This document shows, piece by piece, positions 51,678 through 63,542 of a stretch of DNA of 64,000 nucleotides. The notes under the pieces are model-generated. The model was given only the letters and a program-made list of their open reading frames with translations, had not been told where the DNA came from and made no database searches. The translations under genes and the position numbers were made by a program. Every line of letters begins with the position of its first letter. The first letter of the stretch is position 1. Source of the DNA: Diphasiastrum complanatum (lineage: Eukaryota; Streptophyta; Lycopodiopsida; Lycopodiales; Lycopodiaceae); NCBI GenBank assembly GCA_029204225.1, contig CM055096.1, forward strand, positions 76,357,521 through 76,421,520. Reading direction: 5' to 3'.

Positions 51678-52040
51678 CCAAGTAAAATCTATGTGGAAAA
51701 TGCGAAGATCTATGCTGATCACAGTTTCTGTTCGTCTATTTCCCAATTTTGCATCTCGTCATGTCTTCTGATGAACAGGCTCTATAGTTCAAAGTTATAT
51801 GTGACCGTCAGTTTACAGGACAGGCTTTAGCGGTAAGTCTGTAATACATTCATTTCAGAGATGATAGCATAATTTCGATTAGGCTTGTGCTGTTGAAGCA
51901 GTTTTTGTATCAATTATGAACTACTGCCACAAAGTCTCAACTGTCAATGATAGGTGTTTGTCTTGGTGCTTTTGAAATCGCCACAGTATGGCAGCACAAC
52001 CCGTTAGTCTTGTAGCACTGAAGTAGTGCACTCGCTAGTT
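51678..52040 (+). other. SPC2: SPC2 3' UTR and downstream flank
   Basis: No coding signal. Several AT-rich motifs could serve as polyadenylation signals, but none is decisive. Confidence 0.4.
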
Positions 52041-52159
52041 TCCCTTTACAGACTAAACAGTGAATGTACCTGGGGTCTTGAGATGCCAACTCACAGATTC
52101 ATTAAATGGGGCAGTCAAACGATGTATCGTAGCAAGCTAGCATGGATTGTGTGTGTTGG

Positions 52160-52824
52160 GGGGGGGGGGGAGAGAGAGAGAGAGAATGTCAGCAGTGATG
52201 GAGAAAATGCGTTTCGTGCATTTTGATTGGGCCACGTTTGCCCTAGAACGTATTTGGTAGTAAGTTGAAGGGCAATTGATTTGGGATTGAAAGGCACACG
52301 TTGATTTTTGATAAATAACACGTGATTTTAGAAATGTCTGGAAAGAGAATTTTCGAGAGAGACAGAGAGAGAAAGAGGGCGAGCACAATTGAGAGAGAAT
52401 GTCAGCAATGATAGAGAAAACGTGTTTTGAAGCTTTTCATTGGTCCACGTTTGCCCCAAAACATCATTGATGGGCAGTTGAAATGAGAACACGTGCTTTT
52501 TGAAGGTTCTGGAAACAGAATTTTCTAGAGAGAGGCATGAAAGGTAGAGAAATCTTGAAGATCCAATGCACGATTGAGCTATGGCAATAGCGTGAAGGGC
52601 AGCAGCTAGCGTTAGTGTAGTTGTGAGGGAAGCAGCAGAGCAAGAGGAAAGAACCGCAATGATGGTGCGGTGCAGGCTTGGCAGTGGATTGAGCGGTCGG
52701 CAATGAATCGAGAGAGGAGGCGAAGGAGAGGAGATCGCGGGTGGAGAGGTGGACGGAGAGAGCAGAGAGGGAGATGGGAGGTGAGAGGGAGAGACAGAGA
52801 GTGAAGGAGAGAAAGAGAGTGTGT

Positions 52825-52880
<56 letters not shown>

Positions 52881-53095
52881 TCAGCAGTGATGGAGAAAAT
52901 GGGATTTGCAAATTTCTATTGGTCCACATTTGCCCTAGAACGTCGTTGAAGGGAAGTTGAAGTGAGATTGAATGGCAAACACGTGCATTTTAGAGAGATA
53001 ACGTGTGCTTTTGGAAACTTCCAAAAACAGAATTTTCAAGAGAGAGCGCGCTAGCGATGATCCGGAGAGTTCGATTGAGAGAGAGAGGGGGGGGT

Positions 53096-53136
<41 letters not shown>

Positions 53137-53447
53137 AACTATGGATCACGATAGAGGGTTAGAGAGAGAGAGCAATCGATAATGTGAGTTGAGAGAGAGA
53201 GAGAGAGAGAGATCGTTGAGATAGCACAATGGAGAGCGGCCGCAAGTAGCGATGGAAGCCAGAATCAGGTGAAGGATTTAGCAGGCAAAGGAGGCGCTCA
53301 AGCAGGATCGAGAGTAAAGAGGTGGGAGCATAAGGAGGATGGGAGCAGTGGGGGACGCGAAGCGGGATGCGAAAGCAGTGGGAGTTGTGGTGATGGATGC
53401 AGGTGCTGCGCTTTGTGAGCATTTGCAGCGTCAGGGCGATTTCTGCT

Positions 53448-53489
<42 letters not shown>

Positions 53490-53576
53490 GCGATAGAGGA
53501 AAGGAGGCAATGAAGAGAGATGCTTTTGCAGTAGTATGCGAAGGATGCGATTGAGAGAGAAAGCGAGATGATGTGA

Positions 53577-53625
<49 letters not shown>

Positions 53626-54018
53626 TAATTTCAAGCGATAGCAAGAAGGAATGAAGGATGGATCGGGCAGGCCGATAGATTGAGTGCACTTTTTCTGTGG
53701 AAATTTGTAGTCGTTTGAAGCTAATTAATTCTGCCATTGCTTTGAAAATGAAAATCATCTCCATGTTGGTTTTGTTTCTCGCGTAAGTCTGTTGAAAGGG
53801 TTTGTGTTAGAAGAAGAAGAAGAGTTCGACGGCAGCAGCTGGGAGGGGCGGCAGAGGCAAGAGGAAGACGACTAAATCTGTATCCAGGTCGCACAAGGCA
53901 GGGCTACAGTTCCTTGTTGGTAGGATTGCCAGGTTTGTGAAGGCGGCAAGTATGCGAGGAAAAGAACAAAAAAACAAGTGTGTAAAGGACGCGCGAGAGA
54001 GATATATGGAGGGTTAAG

Positions 54019-54064
<46 letters not shown>

Positions 54065-54728
54065 ACGTGATTTTAGAAATGTCTGGAAAGGGAATTTTCA
54101 AGAGACAAAGAGAGAAAGAGGAAATTTCTGGAGGTGGCTGGAACGTCATGAAAATTGCCATCGAGAGAGAACACGTGATTTTAGAAATGTCTGGAAAGGG
54201 AATTTTCGAGAGACAAAGAGAGAAAGAGGAAATTTCTGGAGGTGGCTGGAACGTCGTGGAAATTGCCATCGCTAGAGCTAGGAGGGTGGGTGGAGGGAAC
54301 CGTGGTGCTGCCAGGGGACGCGGAGCTGCATTCGCTACCAAGTCCGCATTTTTTCAGCGAGAGAGAGGGAGGTACGTGATCAGTGATGCATAATTGCATT
54401 CATGCAATTTGTAGCGAGCGCTGCCAGGAGGACGTGAATGAGGAGGGACGAATGAGCAAATCATGAGCAGGTTAGTGAGAGGGAGAGATGGTGAGTGAGT
54501 GGAGCGAGGGGGGTAGAGTGAGGATGAGGACGAGCAGGTTTGTGAGAGGGAGAGATGACCAGCAGGTTAGTGAGGAGATGGTGACTGATAGGAGAGAGGA
54601 CAGGTAGAGAGAGAGAGGGTGCTGCTAGGAGGACGACAAGTCGTGACAGTCGAGAAAGAATTATTTTTTTGGATTTAGGGTTTTTTAGGGTTAGGTTATT
54701 TTCAGGATTTAGATATGAAAAATAGCAA

Positions 54729-54773
<45 letters not shown>

Positions 54774-54780
54774 TCATGTT
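52160..54780 (+). repeat. Cluster of a CACGTG-bearing module separated by (AG)n tracts
   Basis: Three copies of a ~150-190-base module start near 52186, 52398 and 52876. They share GAATGTCAGCA(G/A)TGAT(G/A)GAGAAAA, a TTGG(G/T)CCACGTTTGCCC block, an (A)ACACGTG motif and GAATTTTC(G/A)AGAGAGA. Partial copies follow at 54064 and 54172. AG tracts lie at about 52826-52876, 53098-53136, 53450-53488, 53580-53622, 54020-54063 and 54733-54772, all on the same strand. Predicted proteins across them are artefacts. Confidence 0.85.
54064..54272 (+). repeat. 108-bp tandem duplication inside the AG cluster
   Basis: Copies begin CACGTGATTTTAGAAATGTC at 54064 and 54172 and are nearly identical, so the duplication is recent. 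Confidence 0.93.
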
Positions 54781-56753
54781 GTTCCATAACACCTCTCCCA
54801 ACTTCTGAGTGCATGGACAAGTATATGAAAGCCTGTTGCCATGATTCGCTACCAATAAAAGCAGACACTGCCTTGTTGTGCAGTTGAAATGAAAGGAAAC
54901 CTTGTTTTATAGTTCTTGCAATGGTTCTAATATTCTATACTGGCAAGCGATGTCGAAATGTTTTGATCTACAAGTTACATACTCAATTGATTTTTTAGTA
55001 AATTTTGAAATTCCTAAGGAGATCAAAGGGAGCAGGCTAATAAAACAGTATACCATAAGAAATTGTCTTTGTAATTTAGGTGATTACTTGTGGACTCTTA
55101 TTTTTTAAATTTGCTGGTTGTAGTTACCACAGATATTTAACCATGAATTAATCAATTGAACTTAAATAAGTGGGATGACAGTTCCATTGTGTTTGTCAAT
55201 TATTTTTTTAGTGGGTTGTACAAATTTTTTGCTTCCTCATATTTTCTTTTGATTTAAAATGTGGAAATGCAAGATAAAAAAAAAGGGATTGAACTTCAAC
55301 AAGGATTGAAAAGCCAACAAGGTGGAGGAAATGCTTATCAAAAGTGGAAGCATTTCTGGTTTTGAAGATTATAAAATTCTAAAAGTCATGTTTATATCAT
55401 GATATTCATTAATGAATGTTGCAGCGTGTTTGAGAAATGAGCATTGAGGAAGATAAGATGGAGATGTAACTTTTATATGCCACACCTTGAACAAAATGAA
55501 TCATATGTTTTATTTATGGCATTAACTAATGTAAAAAACAATGTGATGTTTGATTTGCACCTTGAACATAGATGATAAGGACATGGATACAACAAAGACT
55601 TTGAGTGCACTAGCAATGTATGACGTTGGGTCACAAGGCAACAATAGAATTCCAAGCCAGTTATTGTACTAGCTTAAAGATGTTTGGTTTCCACGGGGAG
55701 GCTAACACTTTGGACCAAAGAAATACTAGCTCAAAGATGGGTGAACCTTCTATACAAAAGCACACAACTTGTGTGGTTAGAACGTGCTAACTCTGGAAAA
55801 AATTATTTGATTTGCAACATCGTCTACAATGAGTATAGGGTGAATGCTCGTTGGTCGAAATAGTAAGTTGCAATTACCATAATTCAAAGCATAGGAACAC
55901 TTTTCACCAATGAGTTATACTACAAAAATATAGAATCTATGAACTACTTAGGACAATAAGGTTGGTTCAACTATCACTATTACTCAAAGGTCATTCAATA
56001 AAGAGGAGGTCACACTAGCCACTCATGCAGTGAGGTATGGCGCATGAATAAGAAAAGCATATTATGAATCAAATTCGAATAGACCATAGAAAAGGAATTC
56101 CAATCCAACCTTCACAACTTTTGCCATGTAAGATTATCTTTATACATTAAATCAATGTGATTTCTTTTGAGTGATAAGGTCCATGATAAAAAATTTCAAG
56201 CACATGTGCTCAATCCAAATGGGTACATTATGTTGCATGGCATGACCTCCTATGTTTGGATCTATTGAAATGTTAAAATTTACAAGACCCGATAGAACAT
56301 GATGTGCAAGTAGATTAATGATAAAGCATATTCTCAACAACCAAACACTTTAAAGAATTTCAAATGTTCTCAAAAAAGTTTAAAGCCATAATTTACATGT
56401 TAATCAAGGTATGAATGATAAATTGACATGTACATGTTCATCACCCCAAAAGATCCATACAAATATTGATCATGATTTATAACATCCTAATAAGGTAGAG
56501 CTATATGTTCAATCATATTGAGAGACATTGTTCATACTTTTATGAGTATATGCTCAAATGAATATAAGATTTTATATTTTTGTTACACAAGGGAACATAG
56601 AACATTTCTATCTCTTTGAAATCTCAATGTGCAAATAGAAAGTACAAGGCACATTTTGATACAAGATTTGAACAAAATGCCTTTTTGCCACCTAATTATA
56701 AAAGAAAATCTTTTTGAATTTGTTTCATGTGATTTGAAATGATTTTTTTTTTA

Positions 56754-56833
<80 letters not shown>

Positions 56834-58229
56834 GAAAGCTCAAAATCTTTTATAGACTACGCTGCGTGGCGCAAATTGATATTTGACACTAGTACTTTTA
56901 TATTGTAGTGACAAAGGTACGTAATTTCCCAATCTTCCACAGTCAAGCTAATTTGTAATAACCAAAACCCGTTGTGAAAACATGCATATTATGACGAGCA
57001 GACTACATTCAACTTAGTAACAAACACTAAAAAAAAGTGGTATCTACTAGAATTGTCTTTATCATCATCACACAATTCACAACTTTATGCTATGTTCACA
57101 TTTGTTGATGATTTGTGGGAGACTTCATCAATAATTTAATTGATTTTAAAGTCTATTTGTTGAACATTTTTGCCAAAGATAATATTTTTCTTGACAATAG
57201 AATGAGCCACAACAAGATTTAATTTTTATTGTTGATACAAAAGGTTGTGGAAGATTATATCTTATTTTGCATGCTAACTTTCATATCAATTTCTAGAGGT
57301 TAGAAGGTGATCCATCCCGCATATAGAACAATATTTTGCATGTTGTATTTAAAAGAAGTTTGATCTTAATAGAGGATGATGAGAGCTAGTATGTAAACTC
57401 GCTTTATTTGCCTTGGGCTATGCATTTAGAATTGTTAGAATCAAATCCCATTTGTTATCGACATCCAAAATACTTGTTATTGACATTTCTAAGAAAAAAA
57501 CATTCTATCAATCTACAAAATATTGAATTTTGATCATGAAGTCCTAGCCCATGAGCTTTCAAAAGAGAATTGCGTACTTTCAAATTTATGCAAGGCATTT
57601 TACCTCTTTATAGAAGAACTCGCTAACTTTGACAATGCCCACATTATGTACAAGTCTATATGACCTTTGGACACTTATTACCTATTTGACCTCTGGACAC
57701 TTATTACGTATTCATTCTTTAGGGCCTATCTTTATTTCTAAGAACATTCATTAGAACTTCTAAAGGTAGCACATGGGCCAATTTTCTCGCCTATTGCACA
57801 CATTTGGGTGCCATGGCTCACTTGGCCACCATCAGATAGCATGTTGCACACATTAGCAATATTGTATAGACAAAAAAAAATTGATTTTTTAAATTTGTGA
57901 TTCTAGTAAGTGCACTCTACATCATTTGGCCATTACCAAATAGTCTCTCTTGCAAGTACATGATATTGTACAATTTTTTTTGAAATAAACTTGTTTAGGA
58001 GATTTATTCTCTGTTCTATTGGATAAATGTATATCAAGCCATTTGGCCATAGCAAAATATCTCACCTCAAATTCATATGATATTGTACAAACCCTAAAAG
58101 TCATATTCAGTGCCCTAAGAAATGTTATTAAGTGGTTCTCACCACTTTCTAGGCTTTCTTGTTTGATCGCTCTTACAAAAAGCATGTGATATTGTTACTA
58201 TCTCTTCTTTGCTCATCATGTTGATGACA
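54781..58229. other. AT-rich stretch with no gene recognised
   Basis: No coding frame beyond about 65 codons and no LTR or TIR pair seen. Short direct repeats occur at 57660-57712 (CTTTGGACACTTATTAC type). A ~115-base-period repeat at about 57925 and 58040 shares ATTTGGCCAT and ATGATATTGTACAA. Confidence 0.55.
56756..56829 (+). repeat. (CT)37 microsatellite
   Basis: The only long dinucleotide tract outside the LTRs with CT on the + strand. Confidence 0.97.
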
Positions 58230-58429
58230 TGGCCAACCTCTAGCTCTTCAAAAGATCTTACTTCATCTAACATGCCATGAGAAACACCAAATTGACATCT
58301 TTCGACTAAAACTTAGGGTCTATAGACTCTAAACTCACTTAGTTGCAAGGCTTTGCATAGATTATACAGTTATGGCTGCTCTTATCCTTTCCATGATAGG
58401 CATGGATCTCAAATGATAATGATGCTTTT

Positions 58430-58903
58430 GTGATGTCTTCATGTATGCTTGCTAATGATGGAGATCTAGATCCTTGGTGGATTGATAGTGGAGCAAGTTC
58501 ACACATGACCCTTCACAAAGAGTATTTCACATCTTTGTTGGCATATGGAGATGACAAGAGGGTTATCTACACAACAAATGATGATGAGTGTGCAATCAAA
58601 GGGATTGGCACAATTCCTATTTCTCTCTCTACAAATAGGAATGTTCATTTGGAGGATGTTTTGTTTATTCCATCTATTACCAAGAATTTGCTTAATGTGA
58701 GTCAATTGCTAAGTAAAGGCCTCAAAGTCGAGTTTGATGGAGATGCTTGTATGATCAAAAGGAAGGATATCTTGATTGCAGGAGGTAAAAGGCAAGGAAA
58801 GTTGTTCAAACTAGATGCTTGTGTTATTGCTAACCAAGAGAGCAAATACCTAATCAAGAGGTTTGGCATAAAAGGATGGGACACCTCAACTTCAAGTCAT
58901 TAG
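58430..58903 (+). pseudogene. Copia J: protease and pre-integrase region
   Basis: PWWIDSGASSHMTLHKEYF carries an intact DSGA protease site, followed by AIKGIGTIPI, DVLFIPSITKNLLNVSQL and GKLFKLDACV. The frame is lost near 58870, where LWHRRLGHLN would be expected (RFGIKGWDTS read instead). No gag is recognisable upstream, so the 5' part is missing. Confidence 0.87.
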
Positions 58904-59924
58904 AGGTAATGGCTTGAAAGCAAGTTGTAATAGGTCTTCCAAGTTCCTTAAAAGGCATCAATCATGTTTGTGAGTCTTGTGCTTTGTCAAAGTCACATAG
59001 ACAACCTTATGCTAGGTCTACATCTATATCTACAAAGCCTTTTCAAGTTGTACATTCGGATATTCATGGATTTACTACAATTAGCAATAGTGGAGCTAAG
59101 ATGTATGTAACTTTCATTGATGATTTTAGTAGATTTTGTTGGATCTATCTACTAAAGAGCAATGGTGAAGTGTATGATGTCTTTGTTAAGTTCAAGAATG
59201 CAAGGGAGAACCAATTTTCCACAAAGATCAAGTGCTTAAGGAGTGACAATGGGGGTGAATACATATCTACCAAGTTAAGGCCTTTTGTGATGAGCATGGG
59301 ATTAAGAGGGAGTATACAACACCAAGGACCCCACAACAAAATGGAGTGGCTGAAAGGAAGAATAGGACTTTATGTGAAAGTGCTAAAGCCATGAGGTTAA
59401 GTGCTAATCTTGATAAACTATTTTGGGATCAAGCTTTGTTGTGTGCCAATTTCTTGTGCAATAGGTGGCCAAGTGCTATTTTGGATGGAAGGACACCGTT
59501 TGAGATGTTATTCAAGAGGAGGTCGAGTGTCAACTTTCTAAGAACTTTTGGATGCACATGCTACGTCAACATTACTCTTGATGATAGGACCAAGGAGGAT
59601 CCATCTTCAAAGAAAGGTATTTTTGTTGGATATAGTGAGGTGAGTAAAGCCTACAAGGTTTACATTCCTTCTACTAACAAAGTGATTGTTGGTAGAGATG
59701 TCATTTTTTATGAGGGGAACATTCCAAAAGTGTCTCCAAGCATTATTTATGGTGATGTGGATGGATCTAACATTATTGATGTTGATGTAAAGGATCTTAC
59801 TTTAGATGGTGATGATGATGGACCTTCATCAAGTCAAAAGCCAAGGAGAACATCAAGGGAAAGACAAGTATGTAGATGGAGCTATGCAAGTGGATGGATG
59901 TTATCATGTTGTAAAATCAAGTAA
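58904..59924 (+). pseudogene. Copia J: integrase
   Basis: CESCALSKSHRQP, FQVVHSDIHGF (first Asp), [17 protein letters not shown] and KCLRSDNGGEYIS (second Asp) are followed by a shift near 59330. AERKNRTLCESAKAM contains the catalytic Glu; FWDQALLCANFLCNRWP, LRTFGCTCYVN, KGIFVGYSE and VGRDVIFYEG follow. All DDE residues are present but in two frames. The acidic linker ends SSSQKPRRTSRERQ, after which copia similarity stops near 59860. Confidence 0.88.
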
Positions 59925-60690
59925 TGGATCTAGAAAACCAAAGTTTTTTCAATGACTTTGATGGTCAAATTGAAGATCAAGAGGTTGATCTCAAAGGGCT
60001 TCAACAACATGAAAGAAGAGATGGCAATTTGGAGCTAGTCAAGAGCATCAAAGGAGACACAATTGGCAAAGATCTTATGGATCTGTTTTGCAGGTTATTG
60101 AAGACTCAAGGTCAAAGGAGCAGCAAGGAAGTGTTGTTCAAGTTTACATTACTTTTTCTATCTCATGTTTGAGCATTTTCATGTGGATGTGTGCAAATTG
60201 TCAAGATATGGTAAAACTAGCTACATTGGTGAGCATCAATCTGATGTTGGATTTGTACTAGCATTCTTGGCTGGTTTTGTTGATGGAAATGAAGCTATTG
60301 GAGACCCATTATGCCACTCATCCATGGCTAAGTTCTCAAGTGTTGAGCTACTTAGTGCCAATGTTTGGAGATTGTCAATTTTTGGTGAATTCATGGTCAT
60401 TTTCTTGTGTCATGTAGATCTTGAAAATGGACCAGTGAAACTTGCTTGGTTTATGGAGTCATGTGGTGCTGATTTAGTATCATGGATGTACTCACTTACT
60501 CATGGATTTCCAAGGCTTGATGGTTTCTTGTGGCAAGATGGATATGGAGGCTCATTCATGGAGTGTCATGGTGGAGACATGTTAACAAAAGACAAAGAAG
60601 GAGGAGACATGCAAGCAAATGTTGATCACTCAAATTTATTATTTGTTTGCTGTATTTTTCCAGAGAGTTCAAAGTTGATAGCATGGAGGA
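59925..60690 (+). other. Non-copia open sequence in place of reverse transcriptase
   Basis: Between integrase and the RNase H tail, where about 2 kb of RT and RNase H should be, there are about 800 bases with no RT motif (no YVDD, no KARLVA, no FSPV). Two frames are open: 59924-60172, and one from 60165 that runs about 175 codons and continues in phase into the RNase H tail. The latter includes HQSDVGFVLAFLAGFVDGN and LENGPVKLAWFMESCGADL. I recognise no family. It may be captured host sequence or neutral filler. Confidence 0.55.
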
Positions 60691-60889
60691 ATCATCTCAT
60701 TTACATTCTATGTGATTCTTCATGGCTCATTGAAGTGATATGTCAACATTTTGTGAGGGAGCAAGTCATTGCAAAGGAGGTGGAGCTTCAACACGTGTCT
60801 TCAAGGGAATATGTAGCTGATATCTTCACCAAAGCATTGGGAAAGAACTTCAATTGGAGCATCATCGGAGTCTATGTTAAAACTCGTTA
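60691..60889 (+). pseudogene. Copia J: RNase H C-terminal tail
   Basis: IYILCDSSWLIEVICQHFVREQVIAKEVELQHVSSREYVADIFTKAL is the end of copia RNase H; the usual CDN...K..HIE.....VRE pattern is partly replaced. It is followed by GKNF and a stop before the polypurine tract. Confidence 0.82.
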
Positions 60890-60898
60890 AAGAGGGAG
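60887..60898 (+). promoter_or_regulatory. Copia J polypurine tract
   Basis: TTAAAGAGGGAG directly precedes TGTGAAAG at 60899. Confidence 0.8.
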
Positions 60899-61310
60899 TG
60901 TGAAAGATTTCAACTAGTTTATTCAAAAATGCTATTTTTGTATATTTGACTTTTCAAAGTTAATTAGTCTAAATTGTGAATTTCACACGTGTGGAGTGAC
61001 CACTACATGTGATTTAGATCTCCTAAGGTGTGTGGATGCACAATGATCAAGATTAGATTGAGATTCAAGATCTATCTTACTCTCAATGGCAAAAACGCAC
61101 TACTACATGCATTAACTCACTTCCAAAGTACATACACACGTGTGGGAAGTGTTCCGAAATAATAAAAAAAACTAAGTACAAAAATAGCCAACTCTCGGAT
61201 AGAGAGAGAGAATCCAACCAATAACTCTCGGGTAGAGAGAGAAAGCAAGAAAACACTTAGTCTCAAAATCACACTTGATCTCAAAATTACATTACATAGA
61301 ATGAGTAGTA
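60899..61310 (+). repeat. Copia J 3' LTR (right end uncertain)
   Basis: Starts TGTGAAAGATTTCAAC and contains TTTCACACGTGTGGAGTGACC and a second ACACACGTGTGGGAA. The right end was not fixed. Similar blocks occur in reverse orientation up to about 61778. Confidence 0.6.
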
Positions 61311-61778
61311 CAATGATACTAGTAGATCCATGAGCTAATCCACTCTAAAAAATGATTGGACATTATATTTACAACCTCTTAGTCCTATTGGACCAATGAT
61401 GCATCCACCTCTCCATTCTATTGGACCATTCTCAAGCATATCTCAAATCGTATCGGACCAATGGTACTTCCACCTCTTAATTATATTGGACCTCTTGAAC
61501 TTTGACTTGTCACACATCAAACTAACTAAAGACACTTGCCAAGAACCTATCTAGCTCGAGTTTTCCACTTATACTTTTGGCCTAATAATGACAAAACAAG
61601 TGTACTTGACTAATTGATCTCTGAAGCCAAAAATGGCCCAATCTACTAATGACACGCACAGAAGCTTGACTATGAAACTTTATGAGACCCCTATAACAAA
61701 CATTTCTAATTTATTTTACAATTCTCCACATGTGGGAACATCCTCCACACATGTGAGATTCACTCACAAACTTCTAAC
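61311..61778 (-). repeat. Probable inverted LTR related to copia J
   Basis: On the minus strand TGTTAGAAGTTTGTGAG starts near 61778 and continues through TCTCACATGTGTGGAGGATG, similar to the copia J LTR. It could be the 3' LTR of copia K, which lies to its right on the same strand. Confidence 0.45.
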
Positions 61779-62399
61779 ATAAAAATACCAAGCTAGATTT
61801 TTGCCAATTTTTCACACTCCTCAAAAATAGCTTGGAAAGGTACTAGATTACTTGAGAAGTTGGTAAAGCTTTTTGAGTGGATCCTTTGGTATGCATAAGA
61901 AGTGAAGATCAGCCAAGGGATCCATCATAGCAGCACCCTCACCATATCCATGATGAGATCTCTTTGGTAGAGATCTCTTGCCAATACCTTTGAAGAGTAC
62001 TCCACCAATTTCCCACTATTTCAATGTGCTTCCTCCATGTTCCACTTGCATGATGGCTGCACCATAAATAGAGAAATCCGAGACTTCCAAGCCTCATAGG
62101 GATCATAGAGATCAAGATCATAAGATGTGAAAAAATGATGATCATCTAGCTTGACTAGTCCACATACAATGAACTATATCCATGATGGATCTAATCTTGA
62201 TATCAAATGCTATCTTGATCTTTTTTTTCACTAGTTACTCTCTCAAGGATGTAAGTGTTCACTTTGGATGCTTCACTTAATCTCAAGAGGATTTCACAAT
62301 TTGCCTCAAAACATGTGAAAACATGATTAATGAGTAACAAGCTGAATCTTGTTCTTACATGAACCAAGAGCATACTTTTGATAATACAATATCTTGCTT
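61779..62399 (-). other. Degraded 3' part of copia K
   Basis: No RT or RNase H motif could be recognised on either strand, although pol should continue here if copia K were complete. Confidence 0.4.
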
Positions 62400-63231
62400 T
62401 CAAAATGGTATTGGAAATATATCCAAGTCAATAATGACAAGAAACATGTCCTTACCATAAGCATCATACAAAACTAGTGTAGCCTTTCTTGAACTTTGAG
62501 ATCCAAAAAATTCAATGAAGCAAGATAACATATCAAGTAAAGGAAGAGAAGCATATATGCATGTTTTGTAGTAGATACTACATGAAAGATGCCCCTCTTT
62601 TCCATGTAAGGTCGACCATAAAGTCTCGGCCATGCATCTTGAAGATCTTCTTGAAATCATATGAAGAGGAGACTCCTCCTCACACCTCGACCCCATCGCA
62701 CCTTGAATGCCTTCAAAAGAGACAACTTGTGATGCTTCTTGAGAAGCCTTGATCTCGGCCACTTCCAAGGTTGAATCTTCATGCAATATGACATCTCTAT
62801 TCACAACCACTTTTGAAATAGAGAGTGTAAAGGCACTAAAGGCCACCCTTTTGCTTGGATCAACTTTCCTCCTTGTTTTCAGGGGAATATGTGCAAAGCA
62901 AGCACTACCAAGTTCACTATGGTGATCAACCCCATGGCTTCATCTTGAATAAAACTCCATATGGTGGTATTCCTTCAAGAGCTTCAATACTCCTCAAAGC
63001 TTTGATCTTCAATGAGAATTGCTTCTCAACATATGCTTTGAATAATAGGGAATAATCATACACCATAAATCTTGAAGAGAGAAGATATGTGCATCTTGTG
63101 TGATCATCCTCCTTTGAAAGATTGGACATATAAGAAACATCAAGAGAGTTTGCACTTTCACTTGGATCCAATTTGTAGATGCCTTCAAATCTTGATCCAT
63201 ATGCAAGGATCTCGTCATCCTTCTTGATCAC
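62400..63231 (-). pseudogene. Copia K: pre-integrase and integrase remnants
   Basis: Minus strand: LAYGSRFEGIYKLDPSE, then YLLSSRFMVYDYSLLFKAYVEKQFSLKIKALRS, a collapsed integrase core in which the first catalytic region and the SDNGGEY to AERKN part are deleted. KRVAFSAFTLSISKVVVNRDVILHED near 62800 is the end of integrase. It is heavily deleted compared with copia J. Confidence 0.72.
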
Positions 63232-63542
63232 ACAATTGTCAATATGGAAATTGACATCAAGGCCACTATCAAGAAGTTGGCCAACACTTAAGATGTTCTT
63301 TGAAAGCTTTGGGACAAAAAGAACATTGTCGAGAAAGAGATCTTTAAAAGATGCAAGGGAATAATTCCTACTCCTTCAATATTACTCTCATGCTCACTTG
63401 CAATGTATATGGTCTTCCTGACTCCATAAGGCATAATAGATGAAAACGAGTGCTTGGAGCCACACATATGTGAAGATGCTCCACTATCAATATACCATGA
63501 GTCATCCTTGTTGAAGGTGGAAGAGGAGAAGCTTGATGCCAT
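63232..63542 (-). pseudogene. Copia K: protease
   Basis: Minus strand frame from 63542: DDSWYIDSGASSHMCGSKHSF with an intact DSGA site, then MPYGVRKTIYIASEHESNIEGVGIIP. A shift near 63360 leads on to DNVLFVPKLSKNILSVGQLLDSG. Confidence 0.85.

Noticed and set aside
51830-51865. A 3' UTR intron after SPC2 (GTAAGT...TTTCAG)
   Set aside because: At about 35 bases it is shorter than plant introns can be.
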